A stretch of 64,000 nt of DNA. Source: Pseudomonas putida (GTDB taxonomy: Bacteria; Pseudomonadota; Gammaproteobacteria; Pseudomonadales; Pseudomonadaceae). Shown here piece after piece: positions 32,863 to 41,184 of this stretch (the first letter of the stretch is position 1; each line of letters starts with the position of its first letter). The notes below the pieces were generated by a model, which had not been told where the DNA came from, ran no database searches, and saw only the letters and a list, made by a program, of their open reading frames with translations. The position numbers and the translations under genes were made by a program. Location of the stretch: contig NZ_CP113097.1 in assembly GCF_026625125.1 (NCBI RefSeq), positions 2,790,001 to 2,854,000 of the forward strand, given 5' to 3'.

Positions 32863-34779
32863 TCAGAAGCCCATCTTCACACCCAGTTGCGCCGAAGTAC
32901 CGGGCATCGGGTAGTTGGTACGGTAGGCGTAGTCACGGTCGAACAGGTTCTCCACGGCGACGAACACTTCGCCCACCTTGCCCAGTGCGGGTACGGCGTA
33001 ACCGACGCGCATGTTGACCACGGTGAAGCTATCGACTTTGGAGAAGTTGCTGGCGCCGGCGGTGCGTTCCTCGGCCAGCACGTACATGTCTTTCTGGTAC
33101 TGCGCATCAGCCGACAGGCGCCAAGGCCCGGTCTCGTAGGTGGTGCCCAGCGACAGCGATTTCTGCGGCGCGTAGGGCAGGGTCTTGAGGGACGGATCGA
33201 GCCAGGTGAAGCCGACGAAGCTGCTCCAATTGCTGGTCCAGCGCTGCTGCCAGGTGGCTTCGGTACCCTTGATGTCGTAGTCACCCAGGTTGATGTAGGA
33301 GGGGCTCGACACGGCCGGCGGGAAGGCGAACAGATAGCGGTCCTGCAGCTTGTCCTTGAACACCGCGAGGTCCAGGGTGGCGCTGTCGATGGGGTTGAAG
33401 CGCACGCCCAGTTCCTGGTGGTCGACTTTCTCGGGCTTCAGGTCCTTCCAGGTTTCACCCAGCGCCGGGATCAGGCTCGACATCACCGAGGCTTCCAGGC
33501 CGGGGTAGTTGATGCCGCGCGAGGCGTTGGCACGGAACTCGACATTGCTCGATGACAGCAACAGGCCTGCGTGCGGGGCGGTGGCGTTGTCGAACACATT
33601 GTGCTCATACGTGCGTACGCCGACCGAGGGGGTCAAGGTCCAGGTGTCGTTGAGGGCAAAGGCATGGCTGACGGCGAGGTGCGGCGATGTCACGCGCAGG
33701 GTGGGCGCATCGAACTTCGCTTGTGGCGCCGGGGCGATGCGCTTGAAGTGGACCTCGCCCTTGCTCTCGTCGATGTCCAGGCCCAAGGCCACTTCGCCGC
33801 CTTGCCAGGGGCGCAGCTGTTCTTCCCAGCGAATGCCTTGGAGCGTGAAGTCACTGATGGTGTCGCCGTCCAGGCCGGTCTGGTCAAGGGCCGAACCTCG
33901 GCCTTCGTTGTGGTAGACCTTTAGGCTGCCATCGCCCCATTCGTGATTGTGCGCCAAGGACAGCGAAGCGAGTGTGCCGCGGGTATTGAACTCGCCATTC
34001 TTGGTTTCCGGCAGGCCTTTCTGCCCGGGGTCAGAGACCTGGTTATTGGCATGCAGCAGCAGCAACCCGGTACTCCAGTTCTCATTCAGCCGGTAACCCA
34101 AGCGCGCCATGCCATTGTTCAGCCGGCCATCACCGTCACTGCGGTCACCGTCGGAGTGGGCCGCACCCTGGGCCAGCAGGTAATCAAAATCGCCTTCCCG
34201 GCCAATCAGGCTGGCTTGTTCGGTGGCTGTGCGGAAGCTGCCGCCGGTGAGTTGCAGCTCCCCATGGTGGTTGTCGCCCTGCTCGGCAACCTTGGGCGTC
34301 AGGTCGATGGCCGCGAAGGTGTTGCCGAACTTCTGCGGCTGCGGGCCTTTGTACACGCTGATGCTCTGCATCGCGTTGATCGGCAGCAAGTCGAGCAACG
34401 GGTGGCCCCAGACGCCCATGTAGAACGGAACGCCGTCGATGTAGGTCTTGATCTCGCTGCCCGGGCGGCTGGCACCCATGCCGCGGATGTACACCGCACC
34501 GCCTTCGGCACCGCCGAACGAGCCTACCGGGTTGAAGCGCGACACCACTACGCCGGGTGTACGACGCAGGGCCGAGGACAGGTCGAGGGCGTTGAGGTCG
34601 CGGATTTGCTCCTGGCCTACCACGGTGGTCAAGCTGCCGAAGCTATCGACGTTGTTCTGGTCGATGACCGAGGTCCCGACCACCGAGGTTTCGGCCAACT
34701 CCACCGTGTTGGTCTGGGCCAGCGTGGCACCACTGGATAACGCGAGTGCAGCAGCGCAGCAGATTGTCTTGTTCTTCAT
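32863..34779 (-). CDS. OprC-like TonB-dependent copper receptor
   Basis: This 638-residue protein has a signal peptide (CCAAALALSSGATLAQ), a plug with SLTTVVGQEQIRDLNALDLSSAL and YIRGMGASRPGSEIKTYIDG in parts, QSISVYKGPQPQKFGNTFAAIDL, and a barrel ending in AQLGVKMGF. Methionine/histidine positions around YMGVWGHPLLDLL in the plug are possible copper contacts. It resembles OprC-type receptors (about 630-720 residues). Genes before and after it (DUF2946 type, copper uptake-associated) support copper import. Start is ATG at 34779. Confidence 0.82.
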   Translation of the reverse strand: MKNKTICCAAALALSSGATLAQTNTVELAETSVVGTSVIDQNNVDSFGSLTTVVGQEQIRDLNALDLSSALRRTPGVVVSRFNPVGSFGGAEGGAVYIRGMGASRPGSEIKTYIDGVPFYMGVWGHPLLDLLPINAMQSISVYKGPQPQKFGNTFAAIDLTPKVAEQGDNHHGELQLTGGSFRTATEQASLIGREGDFDYLLAQGAAHSDGDRSDGDGRLNNGMARLGYRLNENWSTGLLLLHANNQVSDPGQKGLPETKNGEFNTRGTLASLSLAHNHEWGDGSLKVYHNEGRGSALDQTGLDGDTISDFTLQGIRWEEQLRPWQGGEVALGLDIDESKGEVHFKRIAPAPQAKFDAPTLRVTSPHLAVSHAFALNDTWTLTPSVGVRTYEHNVFDNATAPHAGLLLSSSNVEFRANASRGINYPGLEASVMSSLIPALGETWKDLKPEKVDHQELGVRFNPIDSATLDLAVFKDKLQDRYLFAFPPAVSSPSYINLGDYDIKGTEATWQQRWTSNWSSFVGFTWLDPSLKTLPYAPQKSLSLGTTYETGPWRLSADAQYQKDMYVLAEERTAGASNFSKVDSFTVVNMRVGYAVPALGKVGEVFVAVENLFDRDYAYRTNYPMPGTSAQLGVKMGF

Positions 34780-34888
34780 GCTCTGGGTATTCCTGAATGC
34801 AAAAGTGGCAAGGCGAGCCGTAGTCCACGCGCCAGGCGACATCCCCATGTGTATAGAGCCGGGGGCGTGGTGAGGCTATTGGGTTGAT

Positions 34889-35269
34889 TCAGGTCAGGGC
34901 GGGTGAGGCGCGGGGGTTGACTGCAGGCCAAAGGCGACGAGGCCAGGCTGCAGGGGAGGCGGGCAGGGAACTGTCAGGTGTCACCCGGGCGACCGGAAGG
35001 TCGCGCAGCAGGGGCATCAATGCCAGGCCGGTGTGGCTGCACAAGGGGCAATCGAGCGTAGCGCCTGCGGCCAAGGTGTCACCCAGCCTTGGCGCGAAGC
35101 CAAGCGGACCGGGCGGGACCCCGGCGTGGCCGCAGAAGGCGCTACCTGCGCCATTGAGCGTCAGGCCGCTGGTCTGGCCGTGGCCGAGCCCGCAGTGCAG
35201 CACGGCAAACAGCACGCTGGCGTAAAGGAGCCAGGCGTAGGCGTGACGACGTCCTGCTGATCGGTGCAT
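34889..35269 (-). CDS. DUF2946-type small membrane protein
   Basis: This 126-residue protein has an N-terminal membrane segment (WLLYASVLFAVLHCGLGHG), the GLTLNGAGSAFCGHAG region, a CPLCSHTG cysteine motif and the end LWPAVNPRASPALT. It precedes the copper receptor gene by 109 bp on the same strand, and palindrome site 5 lies 76 bp upstream. Function is unknown. Confidence 0.75.
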   Translation of the reverse strand: MHRSAGRRHAYAWLLYASVLFAVLHCGLGHGQTSGLTLNGAGSAFCGHAGVPPGPLGFAPRLGDTLAAGATLDCPLCSHTGLALMPLLRDLPVARVTPDSSLPASPAAWPRRLWPAVNPRASPALT

Positions 35270-35344
35270 ATCCCTTGCTCGATGACTGCGGCGGTTGAAA
35301 TGGTGCGGTGCGCGAGTCTAGCAACGCTTGCTGTTTACGCAGGG

Positions 35345-35361
35345 TGCGACAGCCTGCCGCA
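35345..35361. promoter_or_regulatory. 17-bp palindromic operator, site 5
   Basis: TGCGACAGCCTGCCGCA fits the shared palindrome exactly, 76 bp upstream of the DUF2946/copper receptor operon. Confidence 0.7.
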
Positions 35362-35451
35362 CCTGAATTTGGCTCCGAGATACCGCCGCACTGACCCTGT
35401 GTAGGCGGTTACCAAGGGCGCGCCTTGCTGAAGGCGGCCCTGGTACGCCAA

Positions 35452-35742
35452 TCACTTGGACATGTAGTCGATCACGGCCTTGTAGTCGTCTGCGGTGCAA
35501 TCCATGCACAGGCCGCGCGGCGGCATGGCGTTGAAGCCTTCGGTGACGTGCTTGACCAGTACCTCGTTGCCTTTGGCCAGCCGTGGCTTCCAGGCCTCGT
35601 GGTCACCTTTTTTCGGTGCCGTGGGCAGTTGGCCGTTGTGGCACATCTGGCACGCGCGGTTGAACACTGCCTCCGGGTCCTGGGCCGCTTGAGCCAGGCT
35701 GGCGGTTGCCAGGCAAGCAAGCATTGCCAGTGTTTTTTTCAT
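35452..35742 (-). CDS. Cytochrome c5-like small periplasmic c-type cytochrome
   Basis: This 96-residue protein has a signal peptide (LAMLACLATASLAQAAQ) and one heme-binding motif CQMCH near residue 31. NAMPPRG supplies the likely axial methionine, and CMDC is a likely disulfide or metal pair as in cytochrome c5. It carries electrons in the periplasm. It is a single-gene unit with palindrome site 6 upstream, in keeping with copper- and oxidase-related neighbours. Confidence 0.9.
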   Translation of the reverse strand: MKKTLAMLACLATASLAQAAQDPEAVFNRACQMCHNGQLPTAPKKGDHEAWKPRLAKGNEVLVKHVTEGFNAMPPRGLCMDCTADDYKAVIDYMSK

Positions 35743-35804
35743 GACCGACCTCTCAGGTTTTTTATTGGAAGGCAGAGTCTATGGGAGTACGCATGCCTGT
35801 CAGG

Positions 35805-35821
35805 TGCGACACCCTGCCGCA
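35805..35821. promoter_or_regulatory. 17-bp palindromic operator, site 6
   Basis: TGCGACACCCTGCCGCA fits the shared palindrome exactly, 63 bp before the cytochrome c start codon. Confidence 0.7.
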
Positions 35822-35863
35822 CCCCGGGCTGCCAAGGCTTACCTGCCTGGTTGGTGCATGGGG

Positions 35864-35880
35864 TGCGGCAGGATGTCGCA
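35864..35880. promoter_or_regulatory. 17-bp palindromic operator, site 7
   Basis: TGCGGCAGGATGTCGCA fits the shared palindrome. No gene starts on the plus strand after it, but a terminator follows within 120 bp. Confidence 0.65.
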
Positions 35881-36000
35881 GGGCGGCGTTGAGCCGAGGC
35901 CGTGCTACGTTGAAGTCGATCCGATGTTTGACTCTTGGCAGGGTTTTCATCGGGTCAAACAAAAGCCGGGGCGTATCAACGCCCCGGCTTTTGTCTTTTC
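35881..36000 (+). ncRNA. Candidate small RNA between palindrome site 7 and a terminator
   Basis: The plus strand between site 7 and the terminator at 35961-36000 has no open reading frame that stops before the terminator. By analogy with the other paired sites, a short transcript of roughly 70-110 nt could start here. This is inference only. The whole gap 35743-36083 contains no gene I can support. Confidence 0.25.
35961..36000. terminator. Strong bidirectional intrinsic terminator
   Basis: AAAAGCCGGGGC-gtatcaac-GCCCCGGCTTTT followed by TGTCTTTT is a classic hairpin with T-runs on both strands. On the minus strand it ends the PepSY operon (stop at 36084). Confidence 0.85.
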
Positions 36001-36083
36001 AGGTGCTCAGTTGAAATTTCAGGCCGCGAGCACCTTGACGCTGGCCAAGTGGGCGCCCAGCAGATCGCCGCTGCCAAAGCCGT

Positions 36084-37565
36084 TCAACCGCGGGCTCGAA
36101 CTGTGGAGCGACGTAGCCTGCGCCAGCCTAAGATGATTCCACTTAGCGAGATCACCAGGCCGCCGATGCTCAAGGCGATGATCAGGCTTTCGCGTAACGC
36201 CGGCCTTTGCAGCAGGGGTTGCAGGTCCCAGCTGTGCAAGAGATTGAACAGCCAGCGGCCGGTGCGTTGCCTGGTATCGTGGCTGGCCACCATCTCCCCG
36301 CTGGCCGGATCAAGGTAGACCCAAGTGCTGGCGGCATCGTCGAATCGCAGGCGCAGCACCGGCAACGGGCGGCGCTGGGAGCCATACATGCTCTGCGGGT
36401 CGCGGGCGAAGTAGTAGGCGTCGTAGTGGCGCTGCCAATGGGTATGCACCGGGATGCCTGCCGCCATCGCGTGGGCAGCGTTGAGCAGGCGTTGCTCGGA
36501 CAACTGCCGTACGGGTGCCGCGTCGGCCTCCAGAATCCGACTATCGCCCACGGCATCGCGGGCCACCAGAAAGGTGTCAGCGCCAAGGCGTTGCCACTGC
36601 AGTTCCACAGGGGCGAACCCAGGTATCTTGTGCAGGCGGGCCAAGGCCTGAGCCACTGGCTGGCCGATGTCCACCGCACGTAGCGGCCCTTGATGCAGAG
36701 CCTGGGTGGCCAGTTGCGAGCGGCTGTCGGTGAGGCCCCAGGGGCGCATCGACATGAATCCGCTGAATATCCACAGCACCAACATCCCACCGAACAGTAA
36801 CCCACCTATATGGTGCCAGCGCAGCCAACCGCCGGGATAAGGGCTGCACGAGCCACTGCGATAGCGCTTGCGCAGCCGCAGGCGCAAGATGCCGACAGCC
36901 ATGCCCAGCAGCGCCATGATCGTTGCGGCCAGAGACAGCCCGATTACCAGGGTGCGCCAGCCGTTGCTGAACCCAAACCCGCCGCGTAGCGGGTAGAGCC
37001 AATGCAGCCAGGCCCCGACCCAGTTCCAGGCGCGCTCCGGGGCTGTGACGTCACGCACCACTTCTGCAGTACGTCCGGACAGGTACAGCCAGGTACCGGC
37101 TGCATCGTCGACCTGCACCCGGTGCAAGGGGCGGTCGCTGTCCAAGGCGGTGGAGTGGGTCCACATGTCCTCGTCCACCGTGCCCCGGTACGCCACCCCG
37201 ACCTCGCCTGCATACTGCCGCGCGCTTTCCAGCGCCCAGCCGGCGTCGACCTGCGCCAGGGGCTGGCCGCTGGCAGCGTCGAGCGCGACGCGGCGGCCAT
37301 CGGCCAATTCCAACAGGTAATACGGCCGCCCACCCAGGCTGGTCAGGCGCAGCGCTTTCAGAGGCCGCTGCGCCCACTGCTCGGGTAACTCGGCGCAGCA
37401 ACCCGCAGGCAACGCCGGCAGGTGGGCAAGGCGTTCGGCCGGTGTCAGCTTGGGGTAGCCGACATACAGCATGACCACCCCAGAGACGAACCACAGCGCC
37501 ATGAACAGGCAGGCGACGATTCCCAGCCAGCGATGCCACAGGTAGAGCTGGCGCTTCATGCTCAT
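36084..37565 (-). CDS. PepSY-associated transmembrane protein
   Basis: This 493-residue protein has four main membrane segments: an N-terminal one with HRWLGIVACLFMALWFVSGVVM, two central ones and a C-terminal pair near ALSIGGLVISLSG. Large PepSY-type periplasmic loops lie between them. Histidine pairs in the helices (LYLWHRWLG, WLRWHHIGG, LLHSWD) could bind heme. Relatives (PiuB/FoxB style) reduce ferric siderophores at the inner membrane. Its ATG overlaps the stop of the TonB receptor gene, so it most likely handles the ligand of that receptor. Confidence 0.82.
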   Translation of the reverse strand: MSMKRQLYLWHRWLGIVACLFMALWFVSGVVMLYVGYPKLTPAERLAHLPALPAGCCAELPEQWAQRPLKALRLTSLGGRPYYLLELADGRRVALDAASGQPLAQVDAGWALESARQYAGEVGVAYRGTVDEDMWTHSTALDSDRPLHRVQVDDAAGTWLYLSGRTAEVVRDVTAPERAWNWVGAWLHWLYPLRGGFGFSNGWRTLVIGLSLAATIMALLGMAVGILRLRLRKRYRSGSCSPYPGGWLRWHHIGGLLFGGMLVLWIFSGFMSMRPWGLTDSRSQLATQALHQGPLRAVDIGQPVAQALARLHKIPGFAPVELQWQRLGADTFLVARDAVGDSRILEADAAPVRQLSEQRLLNAAHAMAAGIPVHTHWQRHYDAYYFARDPQSMYGSQRRPLPVLRLRFDDAASTWVYLDPASGEMVASHDTRQRTGRWLFNLLHSWDLQPLLQRPALRESLIIALSIGGLVISLSGIILGWRRLRRSTVRARG

Positions 37566-39718
37566 CAGTACCGCCACTGCACGGCGACTTCCAGGCTGCG
37601 CGGCTCACCCAGGTAGTACTGGGTATTGGTCTGGTGGATGAACCGGGCGTAGACCTCGTCGGTCAGGTTTCGCAACCGCGCGCTGATTTGCACGTGCTTG
37701 TCCAGGTCGTGGGTCATGGAAAGCCCGTAAACGGTGTAGGACGGTACCGACGAGGTATTAGCGGTGTTGGCGTACACCGACGACACATAACGGGCGTCGG
37801 CGCCGACTTGCCAGCCGGGGGCGAGGTCGTAGGTCAGCCAGAGATTGGCCACCCGATCAGGGATGTTCACCGGGTTCTTGCCTTTGCGCGAATACACCAC
37901 ACCGCTGATGGTCTCGTTGAATTCGTCGTATTCGGCGTTCACCCAGCTGAAGTTACCTGCCGCCAGCAGCTTGGGCGTGACTTTGAACGAAGCCGCCAGT
38001 TCGATGCCGGTAGAGGTCTGCTGGCCTGCCTGCTCAGTGGTGTTTGGCACGGTCGAGGAGGGCACCGAGATGTTCTTGCGCACGATCCGGTAAGCCGCTG
38101 CAGTGGCCGTACCGCGGCCATCGAGGAAGTCGAACTTGCTGCCCACTTCGACCTGGCGCCCGGTACTCAGGTCGAAGTCGCCCACTTGGCTGATCGAGGC
38201 ACTGGTCAGAGTGCCTCCCGGCGGCTCGGCCGAGGTGCTGTATTGGGTATAGAGGCTGACATTCGGGGTCAGGTCGTAGACCAGGCCCAGGCGACCGGTC
38301 ACTGCGTCCCAGCGCCGGTCCAGCTTGGCCCGCGCAACGTGGTCGATGACGTCGAAATCGATGTGGTCGTAGCGCAAGGCGGTTATCAATGACAGCTGAT
38401 CCGTCAGACGGGTACGGTTCTCGACAAAGGCCGAGGTGGTGTCGGTGGTGGTGGTGCGTCCCTTGGCCATGGGCGCGTCCATACCGGGGATATCGAGGAA
38501 TTGCCCTGGCTCGAAGCCATTGGGGTCAACCGTGTCGAACGCGCCCTTGGACAGCGGGTAGTTGGTTTGCTGGTTGGTGTTGTAGTCCATGCCGAACGCC
38601 CAGTCACTGGCCAGGCCGAACAGCTCACCCTGATGGGTCAGCTCGACCCTGTCGCCGTTCACCTCCTGGTCGTGACGCTGGCGGTAGCCGCCCGAGCGAG
38701 CGATGGCGCTGTTGTCGGCGTTGTAGCGATACACCTCGAGGTTGCGGTAATCGCGCTGGCCGTTGTAGTGATAGAAGGTATTGCGCAGTTGGGTATTGTC
38801 GTCGAAGCGGTAGTCGGTGATCGAGCGTAGCCAGCGAGTGCGCTGTTCGTAGCGACCGTCTTCAACGTTGTAGTTGTTGAAGCGGTTGTGCTTGTCGATG
38901 TGCAGGGTGCCGACCAGTGGCTGCAATACCGGAGTGCCCCAGTAGGGGCTGTCTTCTTTCTCTTCCAGGTATTCGATGGCCAGCGTGTGCGAGAGCTGGT
39001 CGTTGATGTCGCTGAGCAGCGAAAAGGCCAGGTTGCCGGCCCCATTCTCCTGGCGATCGATGTAGCCGTTGGTGCTGGTGCGGCTGTAGTCGAGACGGGC
39101 GTAATGGCGCGGGCCGTCGCCTGTGTTCAGGGTCTTGTTGAAACCGACCGAGGTTTCCGTGGTGTCGAAGCGGCCATAACTGACGCGCCCTTCAAATGTG
39201 TCTTCGTCTCGGCTTGCCAGCCGGGTGATGAAGTTCAGGCTGCCACCGACAGCACCGCTGCCATTGAGGAAGGAGGACGGCCCGCCGAGCAATTCGATGC
39301 GGTCGTAGATCCAGGCGCCCACCGGGCGCGCTGCGCCGCCATACTGCAAATTGATGCCGTTGAACAACTGGCCGATCTGCGCGCCATTGAAACCCCGGTA
39401 CGAGACATAGCCGCCCCAGCCTGGCGGCGCCGAGGCGTTCACGCCAGGCAGTGCGTTGGCGGCGTCCTGGAAGTTGCGCGCGCCGATACGCTCCATGGTC
39501 TTGCGGTCGGCCACACTGACCGAAGCAGGGTTCTCACGTGCGCTGAGGTTGAGGCGCGAGCCGCTTTCGATGGGGCGGTCGAGGTCCAGGCGCGTGGCCT
39601 CGGTGGATTGGTCAGCGGTGGCGGTAATGGTGCTGGATGGCAATGTAAGGGTTTCATCCTGCGCCCAGGCGCAGTTTGCGCTGCCAACGAGCAGCGCCAA
39701 AGTGGTCATGCGGAGCAT
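37565..39718 (-). CDS. TonB-dependent receptor, FpvA/siderophore style
   Basis: This 717-residue protein has a signal peptide (LALLVGSANCAWAQ), a plug with SGSRLNLSARENPASVSVADR in part and RIELLGGPSSFLNGSGAVGG, and a barrel ending in SLEVAVQWRY. It resembles the ferric siderophore receptor family and is close in style to the receptor at 20361. I chose the ATG at 39718 because AGGAAG lies 6 bases upstream. The order DUF2946-receptor-PepSY suggests a metallophore uptake operon; the metal is not clear. Confidence 0.85.
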   Translation of the reverse strand: MLRMTTLALLVGSANCAWAQDETLTLPSSTITATADQSTEATRLDLDRPIESGSRLNLSARENPASVSVADRKTMERIGARNFQDAANALPGVNASAPPGWGGYVSYRGFNGAQIGQLFNGINLQYGGAARPVGAWIYDRIELLGGPSSFLNGSGAVGGSLNFITRLASRDEDTFEGRVSYGRFDTTETSVGFNKTLNTGDGPRHYARLDYSRTSTNGYIDRQENGAGNLAFSLLSDINDQLSHTLAIEYLEEKEDSPYWGTPVLQPLVGTLHIDKHNRFNNYNVEDGRYEQRTRWLRSITDYRFDDNTQLRNTFYHYNGQRDYRNLEVYRYNADNSAIARSGGYRQRHDQEVNGDRVELTHQGELFGLASDWAFGMDYNTNQQTNYPLSKGAFDTVDPNGFEPGQFLDIPGMDAPMAKGRTTTTDTTSAFVENRTRLTDQLSLITALRYDHIDFDVIDHVARAKLDRRWDAVTGRLGLVYDLTPNVSLYTQYSTSAEPPGGTLTSASISQVGDFDLSTGRQVEVGSKFDFLDGRGTATAAAYRIVRKNISVPSSTVPNTTEQAGQQTSTGIELAASFKVTPKLLAAGNFSWVNAEYDEFNETISGVVYSRKGKNPVNIPDRVANLWLTYDLAPGWQVGADARYVSSVYANTANTSSVPSYTVYGLSMTHDLDKHVQISARLRNLTDEVYARFIHQTNTQYYLGEPRSLEVAVQWRY

Positions 39719-39784
39719 GCGAGGCTTCCTGGTTGAAATCGATGAACGCACCGCCGATGCCGGTCGGGTGGCTCGGGGGCGATG

Positions 39785-40174
39785 TCAGAACGCGGGAAGC
39801 GAAGCAGGAGAGGCGCGGGGGTTCACCCGTGGCCAGCGCAGCTTGGGCAGGCGTGGCGTGGGTTGGCTGGGTAAGGGGCTGGCCGACTGTTCGGCGAGCA
39901 GGGTCAGCAGGCCGAAAAATACGGCCAGCAGCGTGGCGCTGAACAGGCTGGCGATCACGCAGTCACCGCCGGCAGGCAGCATGGGGTCGGCAGTGTCTTG
40001 CTCAGCTTTGAAAGAACCGCTGGCGTCGGCGGAGCACCAGGCGGCGTCATCCAACCCGGCGAGGCGCAACCCGGCCATCTGCCCATGGCCCATGGCGCAC
40101 AGCAACGAGCCGAACAGAATGCTGAAATACAGCATCCAGGCGACATGCGATCGTGTGTGGCGGGCCAGTTTCAT
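39785..40174 (-). CDS. DUF2946-type small membrane protein
   Basis: This 129-residue protein has an N-terminal membrane segment (WMLYFSILFGSLLCAMGHG), the GLRLAGLDDAAWCSAD region, a CVIASLFSATLLAVFFGLL segment and the end WPRVNPRASPASLPAF. It is the first gene of the receptor-PepSY operon. No palindrome site lies upstream; the 270 bp between it and the Zur box at 40443 show no clear Fur box. Confidence 0.73.
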   Translation of the reverse strand: MKLARHTRSHVAWMLYFSILFGSLLCAMGHGQMAGLRLAGLDDAAWCSADASGSFKAEQDTADPMLPAGGDCVIASLFSATLLAVFFGLLTLLAEQSASPLPSQPTPRLPKLRWPRVNPRASPASLPAF

Positions 40175-40442
40175 GGCAGTACTCTGGATGGCACTGGGTT
40201 GTCAGGTTAGATGTGGCGGCGCGATTCTACATCTTCTGAAACGTCTGAACAGGGTGTTTTTTAAGGTGTGAGTATTCAACCGAATGATGCAGTTCGCTGC
40301 CCGAGCCCAACGGATGTCGAGTAAAAAGTGCTTTGTTGGTATGCGGTAATCACTCGCTTTTCTACCTCTGGCGGCGGCCAGGGCCGACTCAGTTGCAATC
40401 GTTTGAAAGGCTGTGACTAGAAAGAAAGGCGTTGCTTTCGAC

Positions 40443-40459
40443 GTGTTATAACATATCAT
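40443..40459. promoter_or_regulatory. Zur-box-like site upstream of znuCBA
   Basis: GTGTTATAACATATCAT fits the pattern RYGTTATAACATAACAT shared by six sites of this island (one mismatch). It lies 60 bp before the znuC start and could also act on the divergent DUF2946-receptor operon. Confidence 0.78.
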
Positions 40460-40518
40460 TATGCGGGTGAGGCCAGGGTTTTCCGGCCGCGTCATTCCTT
40501 TCGTTTTGGAACTCACCC

Positions 40519-41184
40519 GTGATTCTGTGCCAAGACCTCTTGTGGGGGGCTGCCAAACGCCCGTTGACCCCGCACCTGAACATCACGCTGCCAGCGGGTA
40601 GTTTGACTGCAGTGGTGGGGGCCAATGGTGCTGGCAAAAGCAGCCTCTTGAAAGTGCTTGCCGGCTTGCAGAAGCCTCTGTCCGGGCGCCTTCGCATCAG
40701 TGCCGAAGGCACGAAAATTGGCTATCTGGTCCAGCGCTCTGCCATTGACCGGCAGTTCCCCATCAGCCTGGGCGAGTTGATCAGTGGCGGCTTCTGGGGG
40801 CAAGGCCTGCACCGTCGGGAGCGCAGCCAGCGGTTGCGCCAGGCATTGCAAGCCTGGGAAATCGAAAAGCTCGCAGCCCACCCGCTCGAAGCGCTTTCCG
40901 GCGGCGAACTGCAGCGTGCGCTGCTGGCACGCTTGAGCCTGACCGACGCCAACCTGCTGCTGCTCGACGAGCCGGACTCGGCGCTGGACAAGCCGGGGCA
41001 GGCGTTGCTCTGGCGGCATATCGACGCTTGGCACAAAGCTGGCCAGACAGTGGTGGTGGTCAGTCATGACCTGCCGCGCGTGCAAGCGATGGCCGACTAT
41101 TGCCTGCTGATCGACCGCGAGGGGTGCCAATACGGCCCCAGTCAATCTGTGATCGGGCGTGCCGCACTGGGGCAGGTGCAGTGA
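40519..41184 (+). CDS. znuC: Zinc (or manganese) ABC importer ATPase
   Basis: This 221-residue ATPase has Walker A GANGAGKSS (about residues 34-42), the signature LSGGELQRA, Walker B LLLLDEPDSALD and VVVVSHD. The start is GTG at 40519. Its order ATPase-permease-binding protein and the Zur box support zinc import, although the related family also carries manganese. Its stop overlaps the next start (TGATG). In Pseudomonas the main znuABC is linked to zur; this operon has no zur beside it, so it is probably a second system. Confidence 0.85.
   Translation: MILCQDLLWGAAKRPLTPHLNITLPAGSLTAVVGANGAGKSSLLKVLAGLQKPLSGRLRISAEGTKIGYLVQRSAIDRQFPISLGELISGGFWGQGLHRRERSQRLRQALQAWEIEKLAAHPLEALSGGELQRALLARLSLTDANLLLLDEPDSALDKPGQALLWRHIDAWHKAGQTVVVVSHDLPRVQAMADYCLLIDREGCQYGPSQSVIGRAALGQVQ

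Noticed and set aside
35935..36318. Plus-strand open frame through the terminator at 35961
   Set aside because: It would read through a strong bidirectional terminator and overlap the PepSY gene antisense.
40175..40440. A Fur or palindrome box for the DUF2946-receptor-PepSY operon
   Set aside because: No segment matched a Fur box or the TGCGNCA palindrome well enough; only the Zur-like site at 40443 is clear.
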